Below, one piece after another: positions 27,001 through 35,265 of a stretch of DNA of 64,000 nucleotides (positions are counted from its first letter, which is position 1; every line of letters starts with the position of its first letter). The stretch covers positions 1,290,335 through 1,354,334 of the forward strand of contig NZ_JH636439.1 in the NCBI RefSeq assembly GCF_000255705.1. The letters run 5' to 3'. The DNA comes from Zavarzinella formosa DSM 19928 (GTDB lineage: Bacteria; Planctomycetota; Planctomycetia; Gemmatales; Gemmataceae). Made by a program: the position numbers and the translations under genes. The notes beneath the pieces are model-generated. The model saw only the letters and a list, made by a program, of their open reading frames with translations. It ran no database searches and was not told the DNA's origin.

Positions 27001-27543
27001 GAATTCAAGCAAATGGAGGAAGCCGAAAAGCGGATGGCCCGGATGTTTGCCGTCTCCATTGTGTTGATCGGATTGTTTTTGTATCTGGCGTTCAACTCGT
27101 TTCTCGACGCGGCAGTGGTGTTCGCCAACGTGCTGGCGATGGGTATCGGCGGCGTGTGGGCGCTGAAACTCACCGGGCTGAACTTCAACATCTCGGCTGC
27201 TGTCGGTTTTATCTCGATTTTGGGTGTGGCCGTGATGAATGGTTTGTTGTTCGTCTCGGCCTTTAACAGCCATCGGGCGGCGGGGATGCCGCTTGAGGAG
27301 GCATTGAACAAGGGAACGGCCCAATTGGTCCGCCCCGTGATCATGACCGCTTTGGCAGCCATCCTCGGATTGCTCCCGGCGGCGATTTCCACGAAGATGG
27401 GTTCAGAATCTCAACGTCCGCTGGCCGTGGTTGTGGTCGGCGGGATGCTGTTCACCATCGCCGCGTTGAACCTTGTTCCGGTGCTTTACAGTTTCTACGG
27501 CAAACGCACGCCGCCGGCCGGTGCCGGAGGAATGAGTCACTGA
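24022..27543 (+). CDS. Heavy-metal-type RND efflux pump (CzcA/CusA family)
   Basis: A 1173-residue inner-membrane pump, about 100 residues longer than typical family members. It starts MVRKLIEWAVANPLIILLL (TM1), followed by the porter-domain motif YPGASAEEVERQVT. In TM4 the sequence DFGIIVDSSVIIVES places acids at residues 472, 478 and 485, the same spacing as D402/D408/E415 that carry protons in CzcA, so it groups with the divalent-cation HME pumps rather than the Cu/Ag type. Extra sequence lies before TM2 (about 310-360) and in the second porter half (about 870-930, Gly/Thr/Val-rich). The metal specificity is inferred, not shown. It is co-transcribed with the adaptor and the kinase. Confidence 0.93.
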   Translation: MVRKLIEWAVANPLIILLLGATLAIGGGYAFTHVNIEAYPDPAPAIIEVVAQYPGASAEEVERQVTIPLEVALAGMQGLETTRSKSLFGLSHIRNQFDYSRDYEQAKQDVLNRLAMVNLPAGVSPQISPASPVGEILRYTLENPRDSATGKPLYTLSDLKAIQDYVIQRELMRVPRIAGVTGVGGMVKKYEVQPDPDRLRQYGVTLNQLLAALGNANTNGSGDNLTQGQLTIVVRSLGLLGQGQDPHQQILSMTSPVEAAEFLRSEEARRIREIRQVVVASVNNVPVTVDQLVDGGPMLNADGTPRVDDHQLIRTGVIVGMQTRQGRVAMTRPVKDSEGKWQLNPDASPIWEDNDDVIQGIVLLRKGQESLPALKDVIAKIDELNQPGHLPPGVRIVPFYNRTELINRTTETVHENLIVGMILVTTILLMFLGNVRAAIIVALNIPLALMFAFGVLFFRGKSANLLSIGAVDFGIIVDSSVIIVESIYRNLTAHADHGEQTSLGERVVNGAGQVTKSVFFATIIMVCALLPLFTMKGPEGQIFGPMADTYAFALCGALMLALTVSPVLCFLLFKKLKAKRDNFLVRGLQSAFLWQLSMLLKFRWIAFAVFLVALAYTGYTAAMMGREFMPELEEGNLMVRGTFPVNVSMGEVTNRSAQLRTLLRNFPEFNVIVSTIGRPDDGTDPTGYYNIETFLPLRPQDDWPVDAKRGRPRSKPELVHDLDQALEENFPGVDFDISQIIRDNVMEALSGVKGENSIKIFGPDLDSLEETAMKVRDLINDVPGVQNAGVFRIQGQSNLEFPIDRQKCARWNVTAADVQAVIQTAIGGKAATQLQEGGKTFEVSVRWPRRLRGDEQSILAIPVPVNGNQVVPNNQTAVGGTSVGGGSVGLSPTGTTMTMPALSGNIFNAPALSTGTPVRRLGDLVTPLDARGRPDETASFLRPGASTIYREQGQRLIAVKFEVRGRDLAGTVAEAKSKVEPLMKIPYRSEWSGEFKQMEEAEKRMARMFAVSIVLIGLFLYLAFNSFLDAAVVFANVLAMGIGGVWALKLTGLNFNISAAVGFISILGVAVMNGLLFVSAFNSHRAAGMPLEEALNKGTAQLVRPVIMTALAAILGLLPAAISTKMGSESQRPLAVVVVGGMLFTIAALNLVPVLYSFYGKRTPPAGAGGMSH

Positions 27544-27597
27544 CGGTTTGGACGCGCAACGATAGACTGACGCACTCGGCGCAAACCGTGGATCACC

Positions 27598-29025
27598 ATG
27601 TCGCTTAAACTTTATCCCCGGCGACTTCTTTTTTTCACCACCCTTTTCAGCGGTCTGGCGTTGGCGGTTTGCGGGACACTGGCAGTGTCCCTGGCCCGCG
27701 AACAATCACACACGGCCGATGTGCTGGGGGAAAACATCGGGTCCCGACGGGCGGCCGCCAATCTGGAGGAGGCCGTCCGGGATTTGCTGGCGTTGCACCA
27801 GCGCAAGGCCAAAGACGTCGAGGCAATTCACGAGCGGGTTGAGCAGCATCTCATTGAAATCGAAGAACTCGCGGACAAGACCGAGGAACGGCGATTGGAA
27901 GAACTGATCGCGAAAAGCTACCAAAAATATCTGGATGAATGGAACCGTCGTCCCAAAACGGATGACCAACGGGAAGTCTTGATACGCCATTTGAACGAAG
28001 AAACCCTGCCGGTTTGTCAGCAGTTGCGAAACTTGAATGCCAACCTCATCGAGGAATCCGAGAAGGATCTCCGTCAATCCCTGCGGCGCATGGCTTGGGG
28101 ACTCGGCGGGGTCGGCGGGTTGGCCTCCGTGGCCGGATTGGTGCTGGGATACGGCCTCGCCCGAAATCTCCGACGGACGATCCACCGTTTCCTTGTCCAC
28201 GTCCAAGGGGCGTCTGATTTGCTTGGCCAGGAGTTGCCGCCAGTTGAGTGGCAGCGAGACGGTGAAAGGCTTGATGATGGCGCCGACGATTTGCTCCACC
28301 GGGTGGGGCAGGTGGTGCAGAAGCTCCAACAGAACGAGCGTGAAATTCGTCGAAGCGAACGGTTGGCGGCCGTGGGACAACTTGCGGCCGGAGTGGCCCA
28401 TGAGATCCGCAATCCGTTGATGTCGGCCATTCTGCTGTTGGAAACTGCCCGTCGTGATCCGGCCGCCGGGGGATTGAGCGACGAAGAACTGGTGATGATT
28501 GAAAACGAGTTGCTTCGGATTGAGAGTTCCCTGAAGACGTTTCTCGATTTCGCCCGGCCGCCAAAGTTGGAGCGCACGCGGGCCGATTTGGCCGCTGTGG
28601 TGCGAGATGCTTTGGCGCTCACACGGGGCCGTATTGATCGTCAGAATGTTCGCGTCATTCTGTCACATCCGAAAAACGAATGCTTTATCGATGGCGACAA
28701 AGACCAACTTCGACAGGTGATTCTAAATCTGATTTTGAACGCACTAGATGTCATGCCGCACGGTGGAAATTTGACCATCGAACTGACTCAGCCAACATTT
28801 GGGCGATTGATCCTCTCTGTCGCTGATTCCGGATCGGGAATCAGCCCGGAAATCCAACCGCGGCTTTTTGAGCCATTTGCCACCAACAAAGAAACTGGCA
28901 TCGGCTTGGGATTGGTGGTTTCAAAACGAATTGTTGAAGATCACGGCGGCCGGTTAACTGGCGTCAACGGTCCGGCTGGAGGGGCCGTATTTACCGTCGA
29001 ACTCCCGTCAAATGTCGCTGCTTGA
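27598..29025 (+). CDS. Sensor histidine kinase of the efflux locus
   Basis: A 475-residue kinase: TM1 at about 12-32, a periplasmic helical domain of about 130 residues rich in charged heptads (AIHERVEQHLIEIEELADK), TM2 at about 168-190 (GGVGGLASVAGLVLGYGLA), a HAMP-like linker, then HisKA with phospho-acceptor His268 (GVAHEIRNPLMS). The ATPase domain has N box NLILNALDVMP, G1 VADSGSGIS and G2 TGIGLGLVVSKRIVEDHGG. The class matches ZraS/AtoS-type kinases that partner NtrC-family regulators, so the regulator at 20386 is the likely target. The helical periplasmic part may sense metal or envelope stress. It lies 54 bases behind the pump gene. Confidence 0.93.
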   Translation: MSLKLYPRRLLFFTTLFSGLALAVCGTLAVSLAREQSHTADVLGENIGSRRAAANLEEAVRDLLALHQRKAKDVEAIHERVEQHLIEIEELADKTEERRLEELIAKSYQKYLDEWNRRPKTDDQREVLIRHLNEETLPVCQQLRNLNANLIEESEKDLRQSLRRMAWGLGGVGGLASVAGLVLGYGLARNLRRTIHRFLVHVQGASDLLGQELPPVEWQRDGERLDDGADDLLHRVGQVVQKLQQNEREIRRSERLAAVGQLAAGVAHEIRNPLMSAILLLETARRDPAAGGLSDEELVMIENELLRIESSLKTFLDFARPPKLERTRADLAAVVRDALALTRGRIDRQNVRVILSHPKNECFIDGDKDQLRQVILNLILNALDVMPHGGNLTIELTQPTFGRLILSVADSGSGISPEIQPRLFEPFATNKETGIGLGLVVSKRIVEDHGGRLTGVNGPAGGAVFTVELPSNVAA

Positions 29026-29061
29026 GTGCGTTGCAGCAAACGGAGATGTTCGGGCGCTCAA

Positions 29062-30342
29062 TCAACCCCAGAAACCTTGGAGTTTTTCCTTCTCGACGCC
29101 ACCCAATGGGAATTTTTTGCTGTGTGCATGATCGGCGATTCCAGCCAACTCACGCAGGGCGAGATGGATGTGTTCTGGACGTACTTTGACGCCTTTTTCC
29201 TTGTCACACTTCAGTTGCTGCGGGTTTAGGGGAACTTGAAATTGTTTCTCGTCGGTTGCCCCGATCACACGATTCCCTTTGATGCCGCGACCCAGAAACA
29301 TGATGGAACCAACGGACCAATGGTCCTTGCCGTTGCCGTTGTTGTAGGTTGGTGTCCGGCCCATCTCGCTCTGCACAATCACAACAATCTGTTCGCGAAT
29401 TTTCAGTTCCCCGGCTCGCCGAAGTAAATAGGCGATGCCGGCGAGAAATTCGGGGATGAGCCGCATCTGGTCGGGGTCGTTGTTGGCGTGGCTGTCGAAT
29501 TGCCCGATGGTCAGATTCGCGGAGACGCACACACCGGCTTTGAACGAAGCCAAAGCGATTTCAGCCTGTTGTGAAAGACGCTCTTTGGGAATCGTGGCGG
29601 GGATGTGAGCGGTCACCCGTTGCAAGGCTTTGGAGTTGTCTTGGGCCGCATACAGCATGTTCTCGGCTCGCTCCGCGCGGGGAAGACGGGGCGTGTCCTC
29701 GTTTGTCTGATGTTGTTCCCGGAGAGTCTGTTCGATTCGATCCAAGGCGAAGCGATCATGATAAGGGGACCGTTCGTTGCCGTCGATCGCATCGGCGTTG
29801 GCGATCCGCTTGAGCGATGGCAGATACGGGACGCGGGACATGGCCACGAGATTGCCCGTCGCCGAGTAGTTTCCGAATGTCAGGTAAGAGATCGGGCAAT
29901 CCGGACCCTGACAGGCGGCGACAAGGGCGGGAAACGTCGGATAGGCCAAGCTGTCGAGATTGCCGGTGGCCATGTATCTGGCCCCCGGCGAGTGGTTGTT
30001 CACGGAATAATCAATCCCGTTGAGGACCAGCAATTCCTTGCCAAACTCGGCGTAGAAATCCTCGTTGCTCATTCCGGCTTTGGTCTGTTTGGCCGTGGGG
30101 GCGTATTTGTGCGTCCCGTGGGTGAGAATATCACCTTCCTTGTAAAGACGGTTGATATTGTTGATCCCTTTGGGGTCCATCAAATACGTCGTGTCCCACC
30201 CGCCCGAGGCGTTGAAAACCACATAATAGGGGCCTCCATATGGCTCGTCTTTCGTCTTGGCCCGCACCGCCGACGGCCAACCGATCGGGGCGGCGAGACC
30301 AAGGCCGGCCAGGCCGCAGAGTTTGAGGAAGTCGCGTCGCAT
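29062..30342 (-). CDS. DUF1501 family protein, Tat-exported (second copy)
   Basis: 426 residues from the ATG at 30342, giving the Tat signal MRRDFLKLCGLAGLGLAAP; longer in-frame starts lack sense. The body has the DUF1501 features YYVVFNASGGWDTTYLMDPKG, QFDSHANNDPDQMRLIPEFL, and a terminal VIVQSEMGRTPTYNNGNGKDHW. It lies four bases downstream of the large cytochrome gene at 30347-32659 on the same strand, the usual planctomycete pairing. It is only distantly similar to the DUF1501 protein at 10798 and shorter, so the two pairs are probably not recent duplicates. Confidence 0.9.
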   Translation of the reverse strand: MRRDFLKLCGLAGLGLAAPIGWPSAVRAKTKDEPYGGPYYVVFNASGGWDTTYLMDPKGINNINRLYKEGDILTHGTHKYAPTAKQTKAGMSNEDFYAEFGKELLVLNGIDYSVNNHSPGARYMATGNLDSLAYPTFPALVAACQGPDCPISYLTFGNYSATGNLVAMSRVPYLPSLKRIANADAIDGNERSPYHDRFALDRIEQTLREQHQTNEDTPRLPRAERAENMLYAAQDNSKALQRVTAHIPATIPKERLSQQAEIALASFKAGVCVSANLTIGQFDSHANNDPDQMRLIPEFLAGIAYLLRRAGELKIREQIVVIVQSEMGRTPTYNNGNGKDHWSVGSIMFLGRGIKGNRVIGATDEKQFQVPLNPQQLKCDKEKGVKVRPEHIHLALRELAGIADHAHSKKFPLGGVEKEKLQGFWG

Positions 30343-30346
30343 GAGA

Positions 30347-32659
30347 TTACTCGTAAAGGAATTCCTGGCGTCGGAGCAGATAAGTGACCACGCCGCGCCA
30401 AGCCCGGATCGTATAAGCCGGGTCGGCGGGCGGTGCGGGAACGCCTTGCCGACAGTGATAATTTTCGCGTGGGTCGATCCCCTTTTGTTCATGAGCGTCG
30501 TGGACAATTCCGGCGAATAGTTTCCACGTTCGTTCAACCTCGGCCGAATCCGGGGCGTCTTGGCGACCTAAAATCCGCTCGTGCAGATGCGCGATCGCCT
30601 TGCGGATGGCCGCATCGCCTTCGGGGGTGGCGCCCGGAATCACGGAGGGTTCGATGCCGGGGAACAATCGTCGCTCCGCTGGCGGGCGTCCGAAGTCGCG
30701 GCCGGTTTGTTTGCACGCCACGTCGTTCGACATGATCCGCTGGATGGCGCCCATCGCGCCGCTGGGATCGGTGGCCCGTTCGGTGACTTCCTTCGAGTCG
30801 ATGCCGCCATAGAGCATCGCTAGTTGGTCGTTTAACTTGCCCCACGGTTCCCCGAAAATCGCGTTGACCTTCCGCTCGATTTGTTCAGGGGAGAGCATCC
30901 GCACCAAGCCGACATCGTCCAGTTCTGATCGTCGGCGAGGATCTTTGATGGCGGTTGCCGGGCCGTCCGCCCGGTAGAAATTGGAAACGACCAGATCCTT
31001 GAAAACGCTTTTGAGATTGAAACCATCTTTGGCGAATCTCGTCGCGATGGTTTCAATCTCCCGGCGTTGTTCCTGATAGGCCCGCCGTCGCGGGACAAAA
31101 AGCGGATCATCAAGATCCTTGGGAGGCAACAAGGCTTTGCGACCGGTGAGAATGTAGTAAACATGCTCGACCATCGCCACGGCAAAGCGAGGATCTTTAA
31201 CCGTTCGTTCGCCCAGCCATTGCAGGGACCGCCAGCGTTCTTCCGGTGGCATGGCCTCGCCTTCAAAGCCTGGCTCGAACATGTCCTTGTACCAACCTCC
31301 CTTGCGCCGACCGTAAACACCCTCAAACTTGTAGTAATCTTGAAACAACCCGGCGACCGGGTCGATGGTCTTGTGGCAGACAACACACTCCGAGGCTTCC
31401 ATCGTCGGAATCTTGTATTTGGTGCTGACGGCGGCAGCATCGGAAACCCTTGCCGCGAGTTCCAAAACATCCACTCCGAGGAAGTGCTGAAAATACATCC
31501 GGGCACGAAGACGGTTACGGTTAGTCTCGGTGGTCGGATAACGTCGCAGATACTGGAAGGTGCTCAAGATGCCCGCGTGCGGATAGAAACCTGTCGCCGA
31601 TTGTTGATCGTCATCGCGAGTTCGGGCGACAAGCGCCTTCAATTTGACCGGAATGTATTCAAAGGGATCATCGGGGTTTTTGAACTGCGGGCGAAGTTGC
31701 TCGAAGATCCCGTAGCCGCGAGCGGAATAAGGCGTGACCATGATGTAATCGGCCGTGAGGATCTCCGTGAACGGCCGGTCATTGCGGACGATGTGTTCGA
31801 CGAGTTTCATCGGTTCGCCGAGGATCGCCTGGCGGTAATCGTTGGCGAGTTTGTAGCGAGCCTGCTGCCGGGCTTTTGCATCGGCGATGTGGTTCAGATC
31901 GTGCTTTTCCGTCCAGTTCCGTGTTGTGCTGAAGTGTTCATAGGACAGGACCGTTTCGGGGTTGCCGTCAAATCCGAGTGTGAGGAAGACATCGTTGAAT
32001 CCCTCGCGAAGCCGGGTGTAAAACGCCTCTTCTTTCATCAGGGAGTCGAGCAACGCGGGCATGGCCTTCAAGCCCGATTTGGCGATCGCTGATATTTCGG
32101 CATCCGTGGGCAACCGACCGGCCAGAGAAAGGGTGACTCGGCGCAAGAGCCGACGGTCGTCGAGCATCACGATGCCATCGAAAAAGGGCGGCGCATTTTT
32201 GTCGATTGCCGGAAGCTCAATCGTCGGTGAATTTACCCGCCGGACAAAATCGGTGAGGATGCGATGGCCGACTGAATCGGGCTTCAAGACGACGGCCCCG
32301 CCGTGGTCAAGCCCGCCGATGACTTTGAGGAGCAGGCGGGATTGGTCCTTCTCCCGAAATTTCGCCATGCTGGCAAAAGCCGCCCGGTTTTGCCGAAGGG
32401 CTTCTTCTTGGTCCTGCCCTTTGCTTCGGTTGGGATCTTGCAGGATGAACTTGCTCTTCTCGGCATCGCCGCCAATTTTGTGACACTTCAAACAGGACAA
32501 GGCTCCCACTTTGGCCCACACTTCATTTCTGAAAAAATCATCCACGGTTGCGACACAATCCGGCCCGGTATGGCCTTTTTTCTCGTCGCCGCGAGCGTCG
32601 GTGGCGTGAGCCATCCCGAAGCTTAGAAGAAAAAGCAGCGGGCAAGACTTCATTGGCAT
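30347..32659 (-). CDS. Large planctomycete c-type cytochrome (DUF1549/DUF1588-like)
   Basis: About 770 residues. The start at 32659 (MPMKSCPLLFLLSFGMAHA) gives a clean signal peptide; 32653 and 32689 are alternatives and none has a strong ribosome site. Heme c sites are CLKCHKIGGDAEKS (about residue 57) and CVVCHKTIDPVAG (about 425). The region RRVTLSLAGRLPTDAEISA is the DUF1549-type helical start, and VEHVYYILTGRKALLPP belongs to the C-terminal planctomycete domain. It is probably a periplasmic oxidoreductase working with the DUF1501 protein encoded right behind it. It shares no close identity with the PSCyt protein at 6742. The substrate is unknown. Confidence 0.87.
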   Translation of the reverse strand: MPMKSCPLLFLLSFGMAHATDARGDEKKGHTGPDCVATVDDFFRNEVWAKVGALSCLKCHKIGGDAEKSKFILQDPNRSKGQDQEEALRQNRAAFASMAKFREKDQSRLLLKVIGGLDHGGAVVLKPDSVGHRILTDFVRRVNSPTIELPAIDKNAPPFFDGIVMLDDRRLLRRVTLSLAGRLPTDAEISAIAKSGLKAMPALLDSLMKEEAFYTRLREGFNDVFLTLGFDGNPETVLSYEHFSTTRNWTEKHDLNHIADAKARQQARYKLANDYRQAILGEPMKLVEHIVRNDRPFTEILTADYIMVTPYSARGYGIFEQLRPQFKNPDDPFEYIPVKLKALVARTRDDDQQSATGFYPHAGILSTFQYLRRYPTTETNRNRLRARMYFQHFLGVDVLELAARVSDAAAVSTKYKIPTMEASECVVCHKTIDPVAGLFQDYYKFEGVYGRRKGGWYKDMFEPGFEGEAMPPEERWRSLQWLGERTVKDPRFAVAMVEHVYYILTGRKALLPPKDLDDPLFVPRRRAYQEQRREIETIATRFAKDGFNLKSVFKDLVVSNFYRADGPATAIKDPRRRSELDDVGLVRMLSPEQIERKVNAIFGEPWGKLNDQLAMLYGGIDSKEVTERATDPSGAMGAIQRIMSNDVACKQTGRDFGRPPAERRLFPGIEPSVIPGATPEGDAAIRKAIAHLHERILGRQDAPDSAEVERTWKLFAGIVHDAHEQKGIDPRENYHCRQGVPAPPADPAYTIRAWRGVVTYLLRRQEFLYE

Positions 32660-32750
32660 CTTGAACACTCTTGGCGCGGAATACTTCATGAACTTGGATA
32701 TAGCCGATGTGATCTTCGGCGTGGCGGGCGGGGCAGCGTGGGAATTCTAT

Positions 32751-34118
32751 TCACTCATGCAGATCTTTAATCAACCAAGGATCATTCGTGGCCGTTTGCC
32801 ATTTGCGGAGGTCAGCCCGCATCGTTTTCACCCGGTCGGTTTGAGCGGGGTCGTTGGCGAGGTTCTTCAGTTCGTTTGGGTCGGCGACGATGTCGTAAAG
32901 CTCCAGCATGGGTCGATGTTCGTAGGTTTCGCGGGAGCGTTGGCCCATCATTGTGTCGTTTCGCTTCAAAATCCCCTGCCACATTTCGGAACCATGCAAA
33001 TCACTGGCAAAAGGGAAGGGGAGGGGATTAGCTAGGTTGACGATCAACTTGTGCGTTCGTGTGCGGATCGCTCGCATCGGGTAGTACATCGTGATTTCGT
33101 GAAACTGATGTGAGGCGAAAACAGTGTTTCGAGTCGTGTCATCCGTGGCCGACAGAATCGGCAACAGTGATTTGCCAAGCATCGCCGCCGGGGGCTTGAT
33201 CCCGGCGTATTCAAGGATTGTTGGGGCAACATCCGTCCAACTTGCCATCGCCTCATTGACGACGCCCGCTTTTGTCTGGCCCGGAGCATGGATAATCAAC
33301 GGCAAATGAATGCCGCTGTCGTAGAGCGTGGTCTTTGCGCCGGGGAACGGGATGCCGTTGTCGCTCAGAAAGATCACCAGCGTGTCGGTGTCGTGTTTGG
33401 TTTCTTTCAAGACATTCATCACTTGACCGATGCCGAAATCCAAACGATTCACCGAGGCATAGTATTCGGCCATCTCGCTTCGCACTTCCGGCTGATCTGG
33501 CAAGAAATAAGGCAATGACACGGCTTTGGGATCAACGGAGATCGTCGGCACGCCCTTGAAGGTTTTGTCCATGTCAAAGCCCTTGGCGGCCCGGTGCGGG
33601 TCGGTGAAGCCGACGAGAAGGAAGAATGGCTTGTCGCCGCCGGTGGTGATAAATTTTCTCGCGTCGTTGCCGATGGCGATGCCGTTGCGGCCGTTCGTCT
33701 TCATCTCGGCATCCCACGGATAAACCTCGGGCGGTTGCACATGCAATTTGGAGATGACTCCCGTGCGATACCCGGCCGTTTGAAGCATACGCGGGATGCT
33801 CCGGACGTCACGGAAACTATGGGCGTTGTGCGTGGCATGGGCCAGACCATATTGCCCGCAATGATGGGTGGGCATTCCCGTGAGAATTGTCGCCCGGCTT
33901 GGCGAACAACTTGACACGCTGGCGAAGCCATTGGTGAAACGGGTGCCCGATTTCGCCAGAGCGTCGATGTTCGGCGTTTGGGCCAATTTGTCGCCGTAAC
34001 AACCGACTTCCATGCCGAGATCGTCGGCGATCAGCAACACAATGTTCTTTTTAGCCGTTTCGGCGAATAGCCCGACGGGAGTGAACACCAGCAACAGGAA
34101 TGACAAAGCCCCACGCAT
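32751..34118 (-). CDS. Secreted sulfatase (arylsulfatase type)
   Basis: A 455-residue type I sulfatase with signal peptide MRGALSFLLLVFTPVGLFA. Metal ligands appear at once (LLIADDLGMEVGCYG), and the modification motif CSPSRATILTG has Cys71, which an FGE enzyme converts to formylglycine. DRVKTMRADLRKWQ closes the chain. The family removes sulfate esters from polysaccharides; planctomycetes encode many, usually aimed at sulfated glycans. It follows the cytochrome gene leftward in the same orientation with about 90 bases between them, but no sugar-degrading genes accompany it. Confidence 0.95.
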   Translation of the reverse strand: MRGALSFLLLVFTPVGLFAETAKKNIVLLIADDLGMEVGCYGDKLAQTPNIDALAKSGTRFTNGFASVSSCSPSRATILTGMPTHHCGQYGLAHATHNAHSFRDVRSIPRMLQTAGYRTGVISKLHVQPPEVYPWDAEMKTNGRNGIAIGNDARKFITTGGDKPFFLLVGFTDPHRAAKGFDMDKTFKGVPTISVDPKAVSLPYFLPDQPEVRSEMAEYYASVNRLDFGIGQVMNVLKETKHDTDTLVIFLSDNGIPFPGAKTTLYDSGIHLPLIIHAPGQTKAGVVNEAMASWTDVAPTILEYAGIKPPAAMLGKSLLPILSATDDTTRNTVFASHQFHEITMYYPMRAIRTRTHKLIVNLANPLPFPFASDLHGSEMWQGILKRNDTMMGQRSRETYEHRPMLELYDIVADPNELKNLANDPAQTDRVKTMRADLRKWQTATNDPWLIKDLHE

Positions 34119-34244
34119 GATGAAATCTCACGGCCAGAGAGAGTAATGCCTCGAAGGTAATGGTCTTGGCCGGGAAAGTCCATCGAAAGATTTCGCCGGA
34201 CGGACCCGTATCTTGAATATCTCTTACTTAACGAGGCTTTCCCC

Positions 34245-35255
34245 ATGAAAGCGTGGATCATCGCCGATCAGTTCGGCATCGAGCATTTGCAACAGGTTGA
34301 TCGCCCGACACCAGTGCCCGGCCCCGGCGAGGTGTTGGTGAAGATCCAGGCGGTCTCCTTGAATTACCGCGATCTGTTAATGATCGCCGGGCAATATTCC
34401 CCGAAATTACCCCGCCCGCGTATTCCGGGCTCGGATGGCTCCGGCGAGGTTCTCGCTATTGGGCCGGGCGTCACGCGGTTCAAAACCGGCGATCGGGTGA
34501 CCGGGACTTTTTTCCAACATTGGATCGGCGGTCCGGTGTCAGAGGAAAACACAAAGGGCGCGCTCGGCGGACCCGATCTTGACGGCGTGATGGCTCAAGA
34601 GATGCTGTTCCGCGAAGAAGGATTGATCCCGACGCCGGGATATCTCAGCGATGAAGAGGGCGCCACTTTGCCGTGTGCCGCCGCCACCGCATGGAACGCC
34701 TTGGCGGGGAATAACCTGAAAGCCGGTGAAACGGTGTTGCTCCAAGGCACCGGGGGCGTGTCGCTCTTTGCCTTGCGGATCGCCAAAATTTTCGGGGCGA
34801 TTCCGATCATCATTTCCAGTAGCGACGAGAAACTGGAAAGAGCCAAAACCCTTGGAGCGGTCGCCGGATTGAATTACCGCACAACGCCGGATTGGGACAA
34901 ATGGGCCAGGAAAATGACTGATGGCCGGGGTGTGGATCATGTCGTGGAAGTCGGCGGCGCGGGGACGTTGGAAAAATCCGCGAAAGCGACCCGCGTGGGG
35001 GGGCACATCGCCCTGATTGGCGTGCTGGCTGGTGGAACCGGGGCCAACCCGATGCCCATCCTGATGAAGAGTCTGAACCTGCGAGGCATCTTCGTCGGTT
35101 CACGGGAGATGTTCACAAACATGCTGCGAGCCTTTGAGCATCATCAAGAAAAACCAGTGATCGACAAAGTGTTCGGCTTCGACGAATTCCCGGCCGCGTT
35201 GCGGCATATGGAATCGGGTTCACATTTTGGCAAAGTGGTTGTTTCGTTGAAGTGA
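34245..35255 (+). CDS. Zinc-independent alcohol dehydrogenase-like / quinone oxidoreductase-like MDR protein
   Basis: A 336-residue medium-chain dehydrogenase/reductase. The N-terminal GroES-like fold holds SLNYRDLLMIAGQYSPKLPRPRIPGSDGSGEVLAIG, and the Rossmann part has GTGGVSLFALRIAKIFGA for NAD(P). The catalytic zinc ligands (Cys/His of zinc ADHs) and the structural four-Cys lobe are absent, which puts it with quinone-oxidoreductase-like enzymes that reduce enals or quinones with NADPH. It is monocistronic, divergent from the sulfatase and convergent with the CPBP protease gene, which ends 11 bases away. Confidence 0.92.
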   Translation: MKAWIIADQFGIEHLQQVDRPTPVPGPGEVLVKIQAVSLNYRDLLMIAGQYSPKLPRPRIPGSDGSGEVLAIGPGVTRFKTGDRVTGTFFQHWIGGPVSEENTKGALGGPDLDGVMAQEMLFREEGLIPTPGYLSDEEGATLPCAAATAWNALAGNNLKAGETVLLQGTGGVSLFALRIAKIFGAIPIIISSSDEKLERAKTLGAVAGLNYRTTPDWDKWARKMTDGRGVDHVVEVGGAGTLEKSAKATRVGGHIALIGVLAGGTGANPMPILMKSLNLRGIFVGSREMFTNMLRAFEHHQEKPVIDKVFGFDEFPAALRHMESGSHFGKVVVSLK

Positions 35256-35265
35256 AGTTTGAAAC

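Noticed and set aside
27598-29025. Assignment of the kinase as a fused or orphan kinase of another system
   Set aside because: It lies on the same strand 54 bases behind the pump gene and has the class of partners used by NtrC-type regulators, so the local pairing is simpler.
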